Shown: in pieces, positions 6,571 to 13,820 of the stretch
How the letters are laid out: each line of letters begins with the position of its first letter
Position numbering within the stretch: position 1 is the stretch's first letter
Source of the DNA: Ilumatobacteraceae bacterium
Lineage (GTDB): Bacteria > Actinomycetota > Acidimicrobiia > Acidimicrobiales > Ilumatobacteraceae
Assembly: GCA_019090765.1 (NCBI GenBank)
Contig: JAHRVJ010000030.1
Location: 1 to 16,751, forward strand
DNA: 16,751 bases
Direction of reading: 5' to 3'
Program-made: the position numbers and the translations under genes
Notes under the pieces: generated by a model
Seen by the model: the letters and a program-made list of their open reading frames with translations, nothing else
Databases searched by the model: none
Told to the model about the DNA's origin: nothing

Positions 6571-7824
6571 ATGCTGTCGAGGACGTGGTCGCCGCACGTG
6601 CAGATCCGCCGAGTTGGCGTGCTTGTAGCACTCACACTCGCCTTCGCGACCGTCCCCGGCATCGCCGAAGCTGACCACTCAGGAAATGCCGCCGCCGAGG
6701 CTGCTCAAGCAATCCAAGCAGCCCGCGACCGCGCCAACGCGGCCGCGCAGGCGATGTTCGACGCCGAATCAGAGCTCGACCATTTGACCCTCGAGATCGC
6801 CGATGCCGAAACAGAACTCGCCGCCGTCGAGGCCCAGGCCAGCGACATGCGCGCAGGGTTGCAGCAAGACGCTCTACGAAGCTTCGCAAACTCAGGCACC
6901 GCGATACCTCTACTCATCGATCTCGATGAGGCCAACGACAAAATCACCGCGAATCGGCTTGCATTGGTCGCACACGGCAGCGCCGCTGTACAGCTCGACG
7001 ACTTCGACGTGGTAATGGATGAAGTCCGAGCGGCCAGAGCCAACCTCGAACGTCGACAGAAGACCACCACCCAGGCACGACAGAACTTTGAGGACCTCCA
7101 AGAAAGGGCTGAGAACGAAATTGTACGACTCGCCGAAGTCGAGAAGGAGCGGGTGCTCGACGAACAAGTCCAACACGAACTCCAGCGCCAGCGCGAGGCT
7201 CGCCAACAACAGCAAGCTGCAGCAGCCGCGGCAGCCTCAAGAGCGGTGAGTTCGGCAAGTTCAACAGGTTCGGCAAGTTCAACAGGTTCAGCAAGCTCGT
7301 CGGGTGCACAATCCAACTCAAACAGCGGGTCCGGCGGCGGCGCATCTGCGGCACCAACCAACTCCGGTTCGCCGGCACCCTCCGCCAGCCCAGTCAGCCC
7401 CGCACCAGTTCCGTCATCGCCGGCACCGTCAAACGCCGGTAGTGGCATCGTTTGTCCGGTCTCTGGCCCCCGGGCCTTTGCCAACACATGGGGAGCACCC
7501 CGTTCCGGAGGCAGAAGCCACGAGGGCGTCGACATGATGTCGCCAGGTGGGACACCATTGGTCGCCGTCGAAGCCGGATCGGTGCAATTCAAGACAACCC
7601 GACTCGGCGGCAACTCCGTTTGGCTCAACGGAGCGAGTGGAACCCGCTACTTCTATGCGCACCTCAGTGGTTGGGCCGGGTCAAGCAGATCCGTCTCGCG
7701 GGGCGAAGTCATTGGATACGTCGGCAATACGGGCAACACCACAGCAAACCACTTGCACTTCGAAGTCCACCCCGGTGGTGGCCGAGCGGTTAACCCCTAC
7801 CCCTACGTCGCCGCCGTCTGCTGA
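6571..7824 (+). CDS. Secreted M23 (LytM-type) peptidoglycan endopeptidase with coiled-coil N-domain
   Basis: The 417-residue product has a Sec signal peptide (basic QIRR, a hydrophobic core at about 15-30, cleavage probably near the Ala-Glu-Ala at 32-34). A long Ala/Glu-rich coiled coil follows (about 38-222), then a low-complexity Ser/Gly/Asn/Pro linker (about 223-292) and a C-terminal M23 domain (about 293-417). The zinc and catalytic residues are visible: SHEGVD with His317 and Asp321, YAHL with His364, and HLHFEVH with His394 and His396. M23 enzymes cut peptide cross-links in the cell wall, and the coiled-coil plus LytM layout resembles EnvC/RipA-like division or wall-remodelling hydrolases. 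As all metal ligands are present, it is predicted active rather than a degenerate activator. The start has no Shine-Dalgarno site, consistent with the leaderless promoter proposed at 6558. The 3' end overlaps the convergent RIC gene by 22 bp. Confidence 0.93.
   Translation: MLSRTWSPHVQIRRVGVLVALTLAFATVPGIAEADHSGNAAAEAAQAIQAARDRANAAAQAMFDAESELDHLTLEIADAETELAAVEAQASDMRAGLQQDALRSFANSGTAIPLLIDLDEANDKITANRLALVAHGSAAVQLDDFDVVMDEVRAARANLERRQKTTTQARQNFEDLQERAENEIVRLAEVEKERVLDEQVQHELQRQREARQQQQAAAAAAASRAVSSASSTGSASSTGSASSSGAQSNSNSGSGGGASAAPTNSGSPAPSASPVSPAPVPSSPAPSNAGSGIVCPVSGPRAFANTWGAPRSGGRSHEGVDMMSPGGTPLVAVEAGSVQFKTTRLGGNSVWLNGASGTRYFYAHLSGWAGSSRSVSRGEVIGYVGNTGNTTANHLHFEVHPGGGRAVNPYPYVAAVC
7251..7304 (+). 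repeat. 18-bp tandem repeat, three units, in the linker of the M23 peptidase
   Basis: Units at 7251-7268 and 7269-7286 are identical (TTCGGCAAGTTCAACAGG). The third, 7287-7304, is diverged at a few bases. The period is a multiple of three, so copy-number change would add or remove six Ser/Ala/Thr/Gly-type residues in the linker without a frameshift. Confidence 0.85.
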
Positions 7825-8522
7825 CGCGCCGACTCAAGCCGAACAACTTCGGGAAACAGCAGATAGTTCTCTTTGTGGATATGGAGGTGGGTGTCGAGCT
7901 CCAAATGCTCGTACCCGTCGAACAGCGCAACGTAAGACCCGCAACCATCAGCGGGCGGAGCGTAGCCACCAGTCAGCTTGCGTAGGTTTCCGAGCAGCTC
8001 CCCGAGAGTTTCGTGCTCATATAGCATTGCCGAAATCGGGTTCTGCAATGGCCCGCAGGGGAACGCAGGAACATCCGCCGCCGTCACGAGCTCCCGCATC
8101 ATCGGAAACAGGACTCGTTCCTCCTTCATTAGGTGAGGTTCGATATCAGCTCGTATCTCGGCGAAGCAAGAACCGATCGCAGCGAGTTCGGGATGTCGGT
8201 CGCCATGAACTTCGACCACCTTTAGAGTCAACGCACTCAAACGCGGGAGCTCCTCGTGAAGGTAACGATGATGCGTCGACTCGATGTGGTCCAAGAGTTC
8301 CACCAGGTCCATGGTCGACCATGGAGGAGCGGGCTCGTCGACTAGCGCCGCATCCAACGCGACACGCACATCGTCGGGATCAAGGTCGTTCTCGCGACAT
8401 GACTGCTCAAGCGTCGCTGTCCCGCCACAGCAATAATCGAGCCCGAATCGTTCAAGATCGCGGGCCAGCGAAGGCGACGCCGTGACGATCTCGGCAAGTG
8501 TGTCTTCCAAGTTCAATGACAT
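7803..8522 (-). CDS. Iron-sulfur cluster repair di-iron protein, RIC/ScdA/YtfE family
   Basis: The 239-residue protein matches the RIC family in length and layout. An N-terminal ScdA-type domain carries the diagnostic LDYCCGG at 28-34 (Cys31, Cys32), followed by a hemerythrin-like four-helix domain. Candidate iron ligands are His84/His85 (ESTHHRYL), His130 with Glu134/135 (EPHLMKEE), His170 (YEHE) and His206/His216 with Glu218 (HIHKEN). Family members repair Fe-S clusters damaged by nitric oxide or oxidative stress and act in the cytoplasm. A strong Shine-Dalgarno site (GAGGAGAGG) sits about 6 bases before the ATG. The gene is third in a minus-strand operon after an Rrf2-type regulator and a YwiC-like gene, 22 bp from the latter, so induction by NO or Fe-S damage is likely. 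I leave the symbol blank because ytfE, scdA and ric are all used. Confidence 0.95.
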   Translation of the reverse strand: MSLNLEDTLAEIVTASPSLARDLERFGLDYCCGGTATLEQSCRENDLDPDDVRVALDAALVDEPAPPWSTMDLVELLDHIESTHHRYLHEELPRLSALTLKVVEVHGDRHPELAAIGSCFAEIRADIEPHLMKEERVLFPMMRELVTAADVPAFPCGPLQNPISAMLYEHETLGELLGNLRKLTGGYAPPADGCGSYVALFDGYEHLELDTHLHIHKENYLLFPEVVRLESARQQTAAT

Positions 8523-8544
8523 GACTTTCCTCTCCTCGATGCAT

Positions 8545-9393
8545 CTATCCGATAGTCAGAACGCCGATAGCGGTGGCTCCAACGACGGAGAACCCAATTA
8601 CCATCTGCCGTAGGCCAAGCACCTTGGCAGGCGGGACGGGGCGTCTGAGCCACACAACGTGAGCGGCCGCCAACAGCGCAACTGCGATGCCGCCAAAAAC
8701 CGTGCTCACTTCGATCGCAACTGCGCCAGCGGCGAGCAGCGCGCCGACCGCCTGGAATCCATCCGTAGTCAGGAGGGGAGCAGTTCCTCGCCGAAGTCGA
8801 ACAATCTGAGTTCGCACGAAGGGGACCGCCGCCAGTGAACGGGCCGCGAGAATCATCCATGCTGCGATTGCCAGCCGGGCGTCGCCGTTACCGACCACCA
8901 CTATCGCTGCGGCAACGGAAGCAATCCCGACCGCACCGCAGAGTTCAGGTACCAAACGCCGACTGCGGCTGCGTACATCGAACCAGAGTTCAATCCCAAT
9001 CAGCGGTGCGGCGACAGCGACCGGCCACAACCATTCCCCTCCGGCCGTAAGCAGGACCGCGAGCCCCAAACCCACGATGGCCACCAGTTCACCAACGGCG
9101 AACCGAGTCGCAACCTTGGTCCGCTTCAAAGACCGATGACGACGTAGGTCGCCCAGTGCAATCTTCAGTGGTGTGCGAACCAAGAAGGCCAAGAACGCGG
9201 CGACTCCAACAGCCATTCCAGACCATGAGAACGCAAGGAGCAGGCCTAGAAGAACGGGCTCCAAAGTGAGGCCCCAACCTCCATGCTCGGAGGGAACAGC
9301 GACTGCCCGCCAGATCGGGCGGCCTCCAGTGGTAGAAGGTGGGGGCATCCCTTTCTGCGAGGCAACAACGTCACGGCGATTGGCGCTCAGCAT
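8545..9393 (-). CDS. YwiC-like integral membrane protein
   Basis: The 282-residue protein has the YwiC-family signature PSEHGGWG (EHGGW at 36-40) at the start of the first membrane helix, then alternating hydrophobic segments that suggest eight or more helices through to the C-terminus. Short basic loops lie between helices (for example RRHRSLKRTK near 84-93 and RSRSRR near 141-146). The biochemical role of YwiC-like proteins is not known to me. In Bacillus subtilis ywiC lies in the anaerobic fnr/nar gene region. I chose ATG 9393-9391 because it overlaps the regulator's stop as ATGCTGA, a typical translational-coupling junction, with a G-rich stretch just upstream. A longer frame to 9480 would run inside the regulator gene, and ATG 9348 is a shorter alternative. 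Its place between an Fe-S sensor and an Fe-S repair protein suggests a role in nitrosative or redox stress. Confidence 0.85.
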   Translation of the reverse strand: MLSANRRDVVASQKGMPPPSTTGGRPIWRAVAVPSEHGGWGLTLEPVLLGLLLAFSWSGMAVGVAAFLAFLVRTPLKIALGDLRRHRSLKRTKVATRFAVGELVAIVGLGLAVLLTAGGEWLWPVAVAAPLIGIELWFDVRSRSRRLVPELCGAVGIASVAAAIVVVGNGDARLAIAAWMILAARSLAAVPFVRTQIVRLRRGTAPLLTTDGFQAVGALLAAGAVAIEVSTVFGGIAVALLAAAHVVWLRRPVPPAKVLGLRQMVIGFSVVGATAIGVLTIG

Positions 9394-9791
9394 GGCCCCC
9401 CGATAGAGGCCAGCGAAGTGCCTCCAAGAGAGTCCAAGAGTTCGCCTCGCGCTTGCGCCCACGATTCGTGAAGGGCGCACCGATCGCCAGCATCACAATC
9501 CCTGCCGGCGACCACGCACCGGCCATTGTCAGTGGGGCCATCGATTAATTCAATCACCTGGAGCACGTTCAGCTCGTTCAATGGTTTGACCGACTCGTAA
9601 CCGCCGGTTGGCCCGGGCACCGAACGAACCCATCCGAGGCGCACTAGCGGGCCTAAAGCCTGAGGAACGACGCCAGGAGTGGCGTCAAGTGCGTCTGCTA
9701 ACTCAACACTCTTGAGACGATCACCGCTCTCGGCAAGCAACACGAGAGCGCGGACGGCCAAGTCGGCCCGCTGCGTTATCTCAAGTCGCAT
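9387..9791 (-). CDS. Rrf2-family transcriptional regulator, NsrR-like Fe-S sensor
   Basis: The 134-residue protein begins MRLEITQRADLAVRAL and has a winged-helix DNA-binding domain (about 1-80) with the family's GPTGGYE wing at 60-66. Cys92, Cys99 and Cys105 match the three cluster cysteines of Rrf2 Fe-S sensors such as NsrR and IscR. Asp10 aligns by eye with the aspartate described as a cluster ligand in Streptomyces NsrR. Such proteins bind DNA in a cluster-dependent way and release or change targets when NO or oxidants attack the cluster. Being first in the operon with ywiC-like and RIC genes, it most likely autoregulates that unit. No Shine-Dalgarno site precedes the ATG, so it may be leaderless. 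The extra last-residue cysteine (Cys134) arises at the overlap with the next gene. NsrR rather than IscR is favoured because RIC, not an isc/suf operon, follows. Confidence 0.9.
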   Translation of the reverse strand: MRLEITQRADLAVRALVLLAESGDRLKSVELADALDATPGVVPQALGPLVRLGWVRSVPGPTGGYESVKPLNELNVLQVIELIDGPTDNGRCVVAGRDCDAGDRCALHESWAQARGELLDSLGGTSLASIGGPC

Positions 9792-9810
9792 ACTCTAAGA
9801 CTTATCGACT
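9784..9810. promoter_or_regulatory. Candidate operator of the Rrf2 operon
   Basis: An inverted repeat AGTCG (9784-9788) / CGACT (9806-9810) flanks the start of the Rrf2 gene, and a short perfect palindrome TAAGACTTA lies inside at 9796-9804. Arm centres are 22 bp apart, about two helical turns. It does not match the published Streptomyces NsrR consensus as I recall it, and the two symmetries are not centred on the same base, so this is a weak proposal. Confidence 0.2.
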
Positions 9811-9866
9811 AACGCGGCCGTCCGCAAGTGACAGATGTCCCAAGGACCCAACCAAGCAAGAATTCG

Positions 9867-10409
9867 CTAGTCGTCGCTGATGGTGACCTCATCGAGAGCG
9901 CCGGTTGTCACGTCGTAGACAAATCCACGAATGTGCTCTTTATGAGCAACGAACGGCGTCGCGAATAGCCGCTGCATCGACTGGCGTACATCGGCGAACG
10001 GGTCCATAAAAGACTCCAACGCCCACCACGGCTTGATCCCCAACTCGCTCTCCAGGTCAGCTTTGAACTTGTCCTCACTGAGGTTGTGCAGCCCACATTT
10101 AGTGTGATGCAACAGCACAATCTCACGCGTGTCGAGCGCGCGTTGCGACAGACACAGTGAGCGAATCACATCATCGGTAATCACGCCCCCAGCGTTGCGG
10201 ATGATGTGAGCCTCTCCGTTGTCAAGTCCGAGAATTTTGAAGATGTCCATCCGCGAGTCCATGCACGCGACAACCGCGAGATTGCGCAACGGGGTCGTGT
10301 CGAGGTGACCGGCATCGAAGTCATTCGCATAGCTGCGGTTGTAGCTGAGAAGTTCTTGCATGCTGGGCTTGAACTTCGCACCGTGATCATTGGCCCTGTC
10401 GTTTGTCAT
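9867..10409 (-). CDS. Beta-class carbonic anhydrase
   Basis: The 180-residue protein carries the beta-carbonic anhydrase zinc and catalytic residues: ACMDSRMD with Cys49, Asp51 and Arg53, and HHTKCG with His102 and Cys105. It also has the conserved IIRNAGG at 69-75 and an Asp/Arg dyad of the usual kind. It interconverts CO2 and bicarbonate in the cytoplasm. The length is at the short end for the family, as in many actinobacterial and archaeal forms. A GGAG about 13 bases before the ATG may serve as ribosome site. The gene is read in the same direction as the Rrf2 operon, with its stop 75 bp upstream of that start. It is divergent from the nitronate monooxygenase gene across 136 bp, which probably hold promoters for both. 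Confidence 0.93.
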   Translation of the reverse strand: MTNDRANDHGAKFKPSMQELLSYNRSYANDFDAGHLDTTPLRNLAVVACMDSRMDIFKILGLDNGEAHIIRNAGGVITDDVIRSLCLSQRALDTREIVLLHHTKCGLHNLSEDKFKADLESELGIKPWWALESFMDPFADVRQSMQRLFATPFVAHKEHIRGFVYDVTTGALDEVTISDD

Positions 10410-10534
10410 GAATATTCCGATCTCCGGTCGAGCTGGCAGCGATCGTCACCATAGACCCCTACGTCAGATCCGCGGCGGCTTCGTGACGGAAGTCGTCAAC
10501 AGGTAACAATGGGCAAGATCCACAGTCCCGTGTC

Positions 10535-10540
10535 AGGAGA
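10535..10540 (+). promoter_or_regulatory. Shine-Dalgarno site AGGAGA fixing a GTG start
   Basis: AGGAGA ends 5 bases before the GTG at 10546 and decides that start for the nitronate monooxygenase-like gene. Confidence 0.7.
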
Positions 10541-10545
10541 CCCTC

Positions 10546-11691
10546 GTGAAAACCGCTGCAACGGAAATGCTCAACATCGAGTTTCCAATCTTTGCTTTCA
10601 GTCACTGTCGCGACGTTGTCGCCGCGGTCACAAAAGCGGGTGGGCTCGGTGTACTTGGGGCGGTCGGTCACTCGCAGGAACAGCTCGAGATTGACCTTGA
10701 TTGGATCGAAGACGAGATCGGGGATCTGCCATACGGAGTTGACCTCATCGTGCCCGCGAAGTACGCCGGCGATGGCGACGGCGGTTACACGCTCGACGAC
10801 ATCCGGGCCCTCATCCCTGACACCCACAAGGAGTTCGTCGAAGACATCCTTCGGCGCTACGAGGTTCCAGAGCTGACTGATGCCGATGCTGCCGCGGACG
10901 GCAGGACCATCGACGGCAACGACGGCAACGCTCCGTTCAGCGCCAACTCCGCTGGCCCCCAGCTCGAAATCGCGCTCGCCCACAAGACTGCGTTCGTAGC
11001 CAACGCCCTCGGGTCGCCGCCACAGTTCCTCATCGATCGCGTCAAGGAAGAAGGCCGGCTCGTCGGCGCCCTTGCAGGTCGCGCCGTTCACGCGGAACGG
11101 CATCAAGCAGCGGGCGTCGATCTAATTATCGCTCAAGGCTCCGAGGCCGGCGGCCACACAGGCGAGATCGGCTCGATGGTGCTCATCCCCGAAATCGTTG
11201 ACGCAGTAGACATCCCCGTACTCGGCGCGGGTGGCATCGGCCGTGGTCGACAAATGGCTGCCGCAATGGCACTTGGCGCGCAAGGCGTGTGGTGTGGCTC
11301 GGTGTGGCTCACCACTGACGAGGCCGAGACCCACCCCACGGTCAAAAAGAAGTTTCTGGCCGCAAACTCTTCCGACACCATGCGCTCGCGGTCACTCACC
11401 GGCAAGCATGCCCGCATGCTGAAGTCAGCTTGGACCGAGGAGTGGGCCCGCGAGGACACCCCCGAACCGTTGGGTATGCCGCTTCAGTCAATTGTTTCCG
11501 CTGGTGCGCAGCGGCGAATTGCTCGCGCCTCGCACACTGAAGGCTCGGGCGCCGAGCAGCTCGCCAACTATTTCGTCGGCCAGATCGTTGGCACGATGAA
11601 CCAGCCCAAGTCGGCTGGCCAGGTGGTTATGGACATGATCGAAGAGTTCATTGAGGCGACCGAGTCGCTCGCAGTGCAGCTCGAAACCTGA
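10546..11691 (+). CDS. Nitronate monooxygenase / 2-nitropropane dioxygenase family flavoprotein
   Basis: The 381-residue protein has a TIM-barrel NMO layout. The N-terminal IEFPIFAFSHCRDVVAAV and AGGLGVLGAV (31-40) come first, then AQGSEAGGHTGE with His204 as the likely catalytic histidine, IPVLGAGGIGRGRQ (FMN phosphate site, about 223-236), and ALGAQGVWCGSVWL. Family members oxidise alkyl nitronates using FMN and oxygen; some members are flavin reductases or act on other substrates, so the name is a family-level call. Compared with short bacterial NMOs there is an additional acidic stretch around residues 72-140, as in the longer actinobacterial group. GTG start supported by AGGAGA. It is probably transcribed alone, since a hairpin follows its stop. 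Confidence 0.87.
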   Translation: MKTAATEMLNIEFPIFAFSHCRDVVAAVTKAGGLGVLGAVGHSQEQLEIDLDWIEDEIGDLPYGVDLIVPAKYAGDGDGGYTLDDIRALIPDTHKEFVEDILRRYEVPELTDADAAADGRTIDGNDGNAPFSANSAGPQLEIALAHKTAFVANALGSPPQFLIDRVKEEGRLVGALAGRAVHAERHQAAGVDLIIAQGSEAGGHTGEIGSMVLIPEIVDAVDIPVLGAGGIGRGRQMAAAMALGAQGVWCGSVWLTTDEAETHPTVKKKFLAANSSDTMRSRSLTGKHARMLKSAWTEEWAREDTPEPLGMPLQSIVSAGAQRRIARASHTEGSGAEQLANYFVGQIVGTMNQPKSAGQVVMDMIEEFIEATESLAVQLET

Positions 11692-11694
11692 ACC

Positions 11695-11715
11695 AACTGA
11701 GCCAGCCGCTGAGTT
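11695..11715 (+). terminator. Weak hairpin after the nitronate monooxygenase gene
   Basis: AACT and AGC pair with GCT and AGTT around a 5-base loop, with one internal G-G mismatch, starting 4 bases after the stop codon. No T-run follows, so intrinsic termination is uncertain. Confidence 0.22.
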
Positions 11716-11758
11716 CTAGGTACAGCCTGCACAACAACAGCCGCCTACACACGACACG

Positions 11759-13708
11759 ATGGAGGACATGACAACGGCCCCGCGCGAGGCGCCACCTGCG
11801 GAATCGCCCAGTTCGAGCGCCGTATCCGGCCGATCTCGGCTTGCATACCAGCCCGCGCTTGACGGTGTGCGGGCACTTGCGGTGCTGGTGGTTCTGGCGT
11901 TCCACCTGGAACTGCCGGGCGCTCACGGTGGGTACCTCGGCGTATCGGTGTTCTTCACCTTGTCTGGTTTTCTGATCACCCGACTCCTATTGGCCGAACA
12001 CGACCGGGGCGGATCCCTTGCGCTGAGGAGGTTCTACGGCCGACGAATCCGGCGGCTGCTCCCCGCGTCGCTACTCACGATCGCCTTTGTGGTGGCGCTT
12101 GCCGCACTCGACGTTTTCGGCGCTTCGAGCCGCATCCGTGGCAGCACCCTCGCCGCACTAACCAGCACATTCAACTGGTATGAATTACTTGGGGGGCGCG
12201 ACTACGCCGACCTCTTTGCCGCTCCGAGCCCGCTGGCGCATTTCTGGTCACTTGCGATCGAAGAACAGTTCTATTGGTTGTGGCCACTCCTTCTGCTGGT
12301 GTTGTTGCCGCGCGTCCCCGTTGCACGCCGAACTGCGATGATCGTGGGCCTAGCGGCACTCACATCGCTGAGCGCGCCGATCACCGCTGCACTTTGGTCT
12401 TCTTCGGCGGCCTACTTGGCGACCTGGACGCGAGCGGGCGAAATACTGATCGGCGCCGCGCTCGCCGCATGGACCACACGCTCCAGAGTGCCAAACTGGC
12501 TCGGCCACTTCGCCGCCCCGAGCCTCATCGGAGTGGCCATCGTGATCTTGTTGACCCCTGCTGGGCGTGGATGGGCTTACCAAGGCGGGCTGCCCGTATT
12601 CGCCCTCTTAAGCGCGCTTGTCGTAGCCAGCCTGCAGGTGCGTTCCCGAACCGCGAGTGTCGTTTCGGTAGCCCCCCTCGTCTGGGTCGGCCGCGTCAGC
12701 TACGGCCTATATCTCTTTCACTGGCCGGTCATCCTGTGGCTCGACGAGGACCGCACTGATCTCAGTAGGTGGCCACTTGCCGTTCTACGGCTCGCGGTGA
12801 CGCTCGCGATCACTGTCGTGTCGTTCTACCTCATCGAGCAACCAATTCGGGCGGGCCGTATCCAACCCGCGGCGGTACTAGCAGCATCACTGTTGTCAGC
12901 TTCGGTTGCGATTGTTGCGGCCGCTTGGATTTTCTCCCCTCGGATAACACCCACGCTTCCCGATGCTCCAAGCGTGATCAGCTCTCCAAGTACATTGCCG
13001 CCGCCAGTGACCACTGCCGTAGGAAACGATGCCCCAACGACAACAGTTCCAGCTATCGAACCAACGACCATCGCCATTCTGGGAGACAGCGTCGCGGCCT
13101 GGCTGCTCAGAGATGCCGCTCCGTCATACGACAGAACCGATGTCGAGATTGCCAATGGGGCGATCGCCGCTTGTGACGGAATGATTGACTTGCCAACCGG
13201 TCGCGACCGGCGATCTGAAGAGATGCGCGTTCCTGAGGAATGCGTGGCATGGACCACCAACTATCCAGAGGTGCTTTCCTCAACCGATGGCGACGTCGAC
13301 ATCGCCATCCTCGTTCTAGGTCAGGCGCCAATGGCCGATCGCCTTGTTGACGGCGATTGGGTAGAGCCGTGCGAGTCAATGGACTGGTACCTGGATGATG
13401 TGAGCGAACGCATTGATTACCTCCGCGGCGAAGGCGTCACCGTCGTTTTCGCACTTCCAGCCCGCCCGGGGAAGGGGGCCGACTACTTCTTCCCCGGCAA
13501 CGTTGAGGAACGTGCGGCTTGTGTGCGCGACACGCTTGAACCCTTCCTCGAAGACCTCAACGTACCGATTGTTGACCTCGATCTAATCTTGTGCCCCGAT
13601 GACGAGTGCAACCAGACGCGACCCATCGATGGCGTGCATGTTGGCGTTGAGTTGGCACCTGACGTACTCGATTGGCTGCTCGACCAGGCCCTCCTCGCAG
13701 CGCGGTAG
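11759..13708 (+). CDS. Acyltransferase 3 (OafA-like) membrane protein with C-terminal SGNH domain
   Basis: The 649-residue protein combines two parts. Residues about 28-395 form an acyltransferase-3 domain with many membrane helices. It contains LDGVRALAVLVVLAFH (catalytic-type His49), GVSVFFTLSGFLITR (61-75), FWSLAIEEQFYWLWP (162-176) and GRVSYGLYLFHWP (311-323). A Pro/Thr-rich linker (396-435) leads to an extracytoplasmic SGNH-like domain with GDS at 442-444 (Ser444 nucleophile) and DGVH at 624-627 (Asp624/His627). Fused proteins of this type O-acylate cell-surface sugars, the membrane part passing acyl groups across the membrane and the SGNH domain completing transfer. The target here (peptidoglycan, polysaccharide or glycolipid) is unknown. 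ATG 11768 is an alternative start, with GGAGGA directly before it at too short a distance. The gene stands alone, with no glycan-biosynthesis neighbours. Confidence 0.9.
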   Translation: MEDMTTAPREAPPAESPSSSAVSGRSRLAYQPALDGVRALAVLVVLAFHLELPGAHGGYLGVSVFFTLSGFLITRLLLAEHDRGGSLALRRFYGRRIRRLLPASLLTIAFVVALAALDVFGASSRIRGSTLAALTSTFNWYELLGGRDYADLFAAPSPLAHFWSLAIEEQFYWLWPLLLLVLLPRVPVARRTAMIVGLAALTSLSAPITAALWSSSAAYLATWTRAGEILIGAALAAWTTRSRVPNWLGHFAAPSLIGVAIVILLTPAGRGWAYQGGLPVFALLSALVVASLQVRSRTASVVSVAPLVWVGRVSYGLYLFHWPVILWLDEDRTDLSRWPLAVLRLAVTLAITVVSFYLIEQPIRAGRIQPAAVLAASLLSASVAIVAAAWIFSPRITPTLPDAPSVISSPSTLPPPVTTAVGNDAPTTTVPAIEPTTIAILGDSVAAWLLRDAAPSYDRTDVEIANGAIAACDGMIDLPTGRDRRSEEMRVPEECVAWTTNYPEVLSSTDGDVDIAILVLGQAPMADRLVDGDWVEPCESMDWYLDDVSERIDYLRGEGVTVVFALPARPGKGADYFFPGNVEERAACVRDTLEPFLEDLNVPIVDLDLILCPDDECNQTRPIDGVHVGVELAPDVLDWLLDQALLAAR

Positions 13709-13820
13709 CACTAACCAGACCATCCGTCGTCAACACCGCCCAACCGAACGAACTACGATCCGACGGTCGTCACCATCGACTTGAAAAACACGCGCACTCT
13801 CACAGAAACCGGATTTCCTC

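Noticed and set aside
6705..7628. Long minus-strand open frame of 307 codons
   Set aside because: It is antisense to the M23 gene's Ala/Gln/Ser-rich region. Its Ser/Ala/Cys-rich composition is a mirror of that codon bias and it has no domain.
7547..8485. Plus-strand open frame of 312 codons
   Set aside because: It lies over the end of the M23 gene and antisense to the clear RIC gene. Composition is Arg/Ser/Pro/Thr-rich with no recognisable motif.
10459..11106. Minus-strand open frame of 215 codons
   Set aside because: Antisense to the nitronate monooxygenase gene; no motifs and no ribosome site, so a shadow frame.
13720..13770. Inverted repeat CCGTCG/CGACGG between the acyltransferase and poxB genes
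   Set aside because: The loop is about 30 bases and no T-run follows, so it is not convincing as a terminator or operator.
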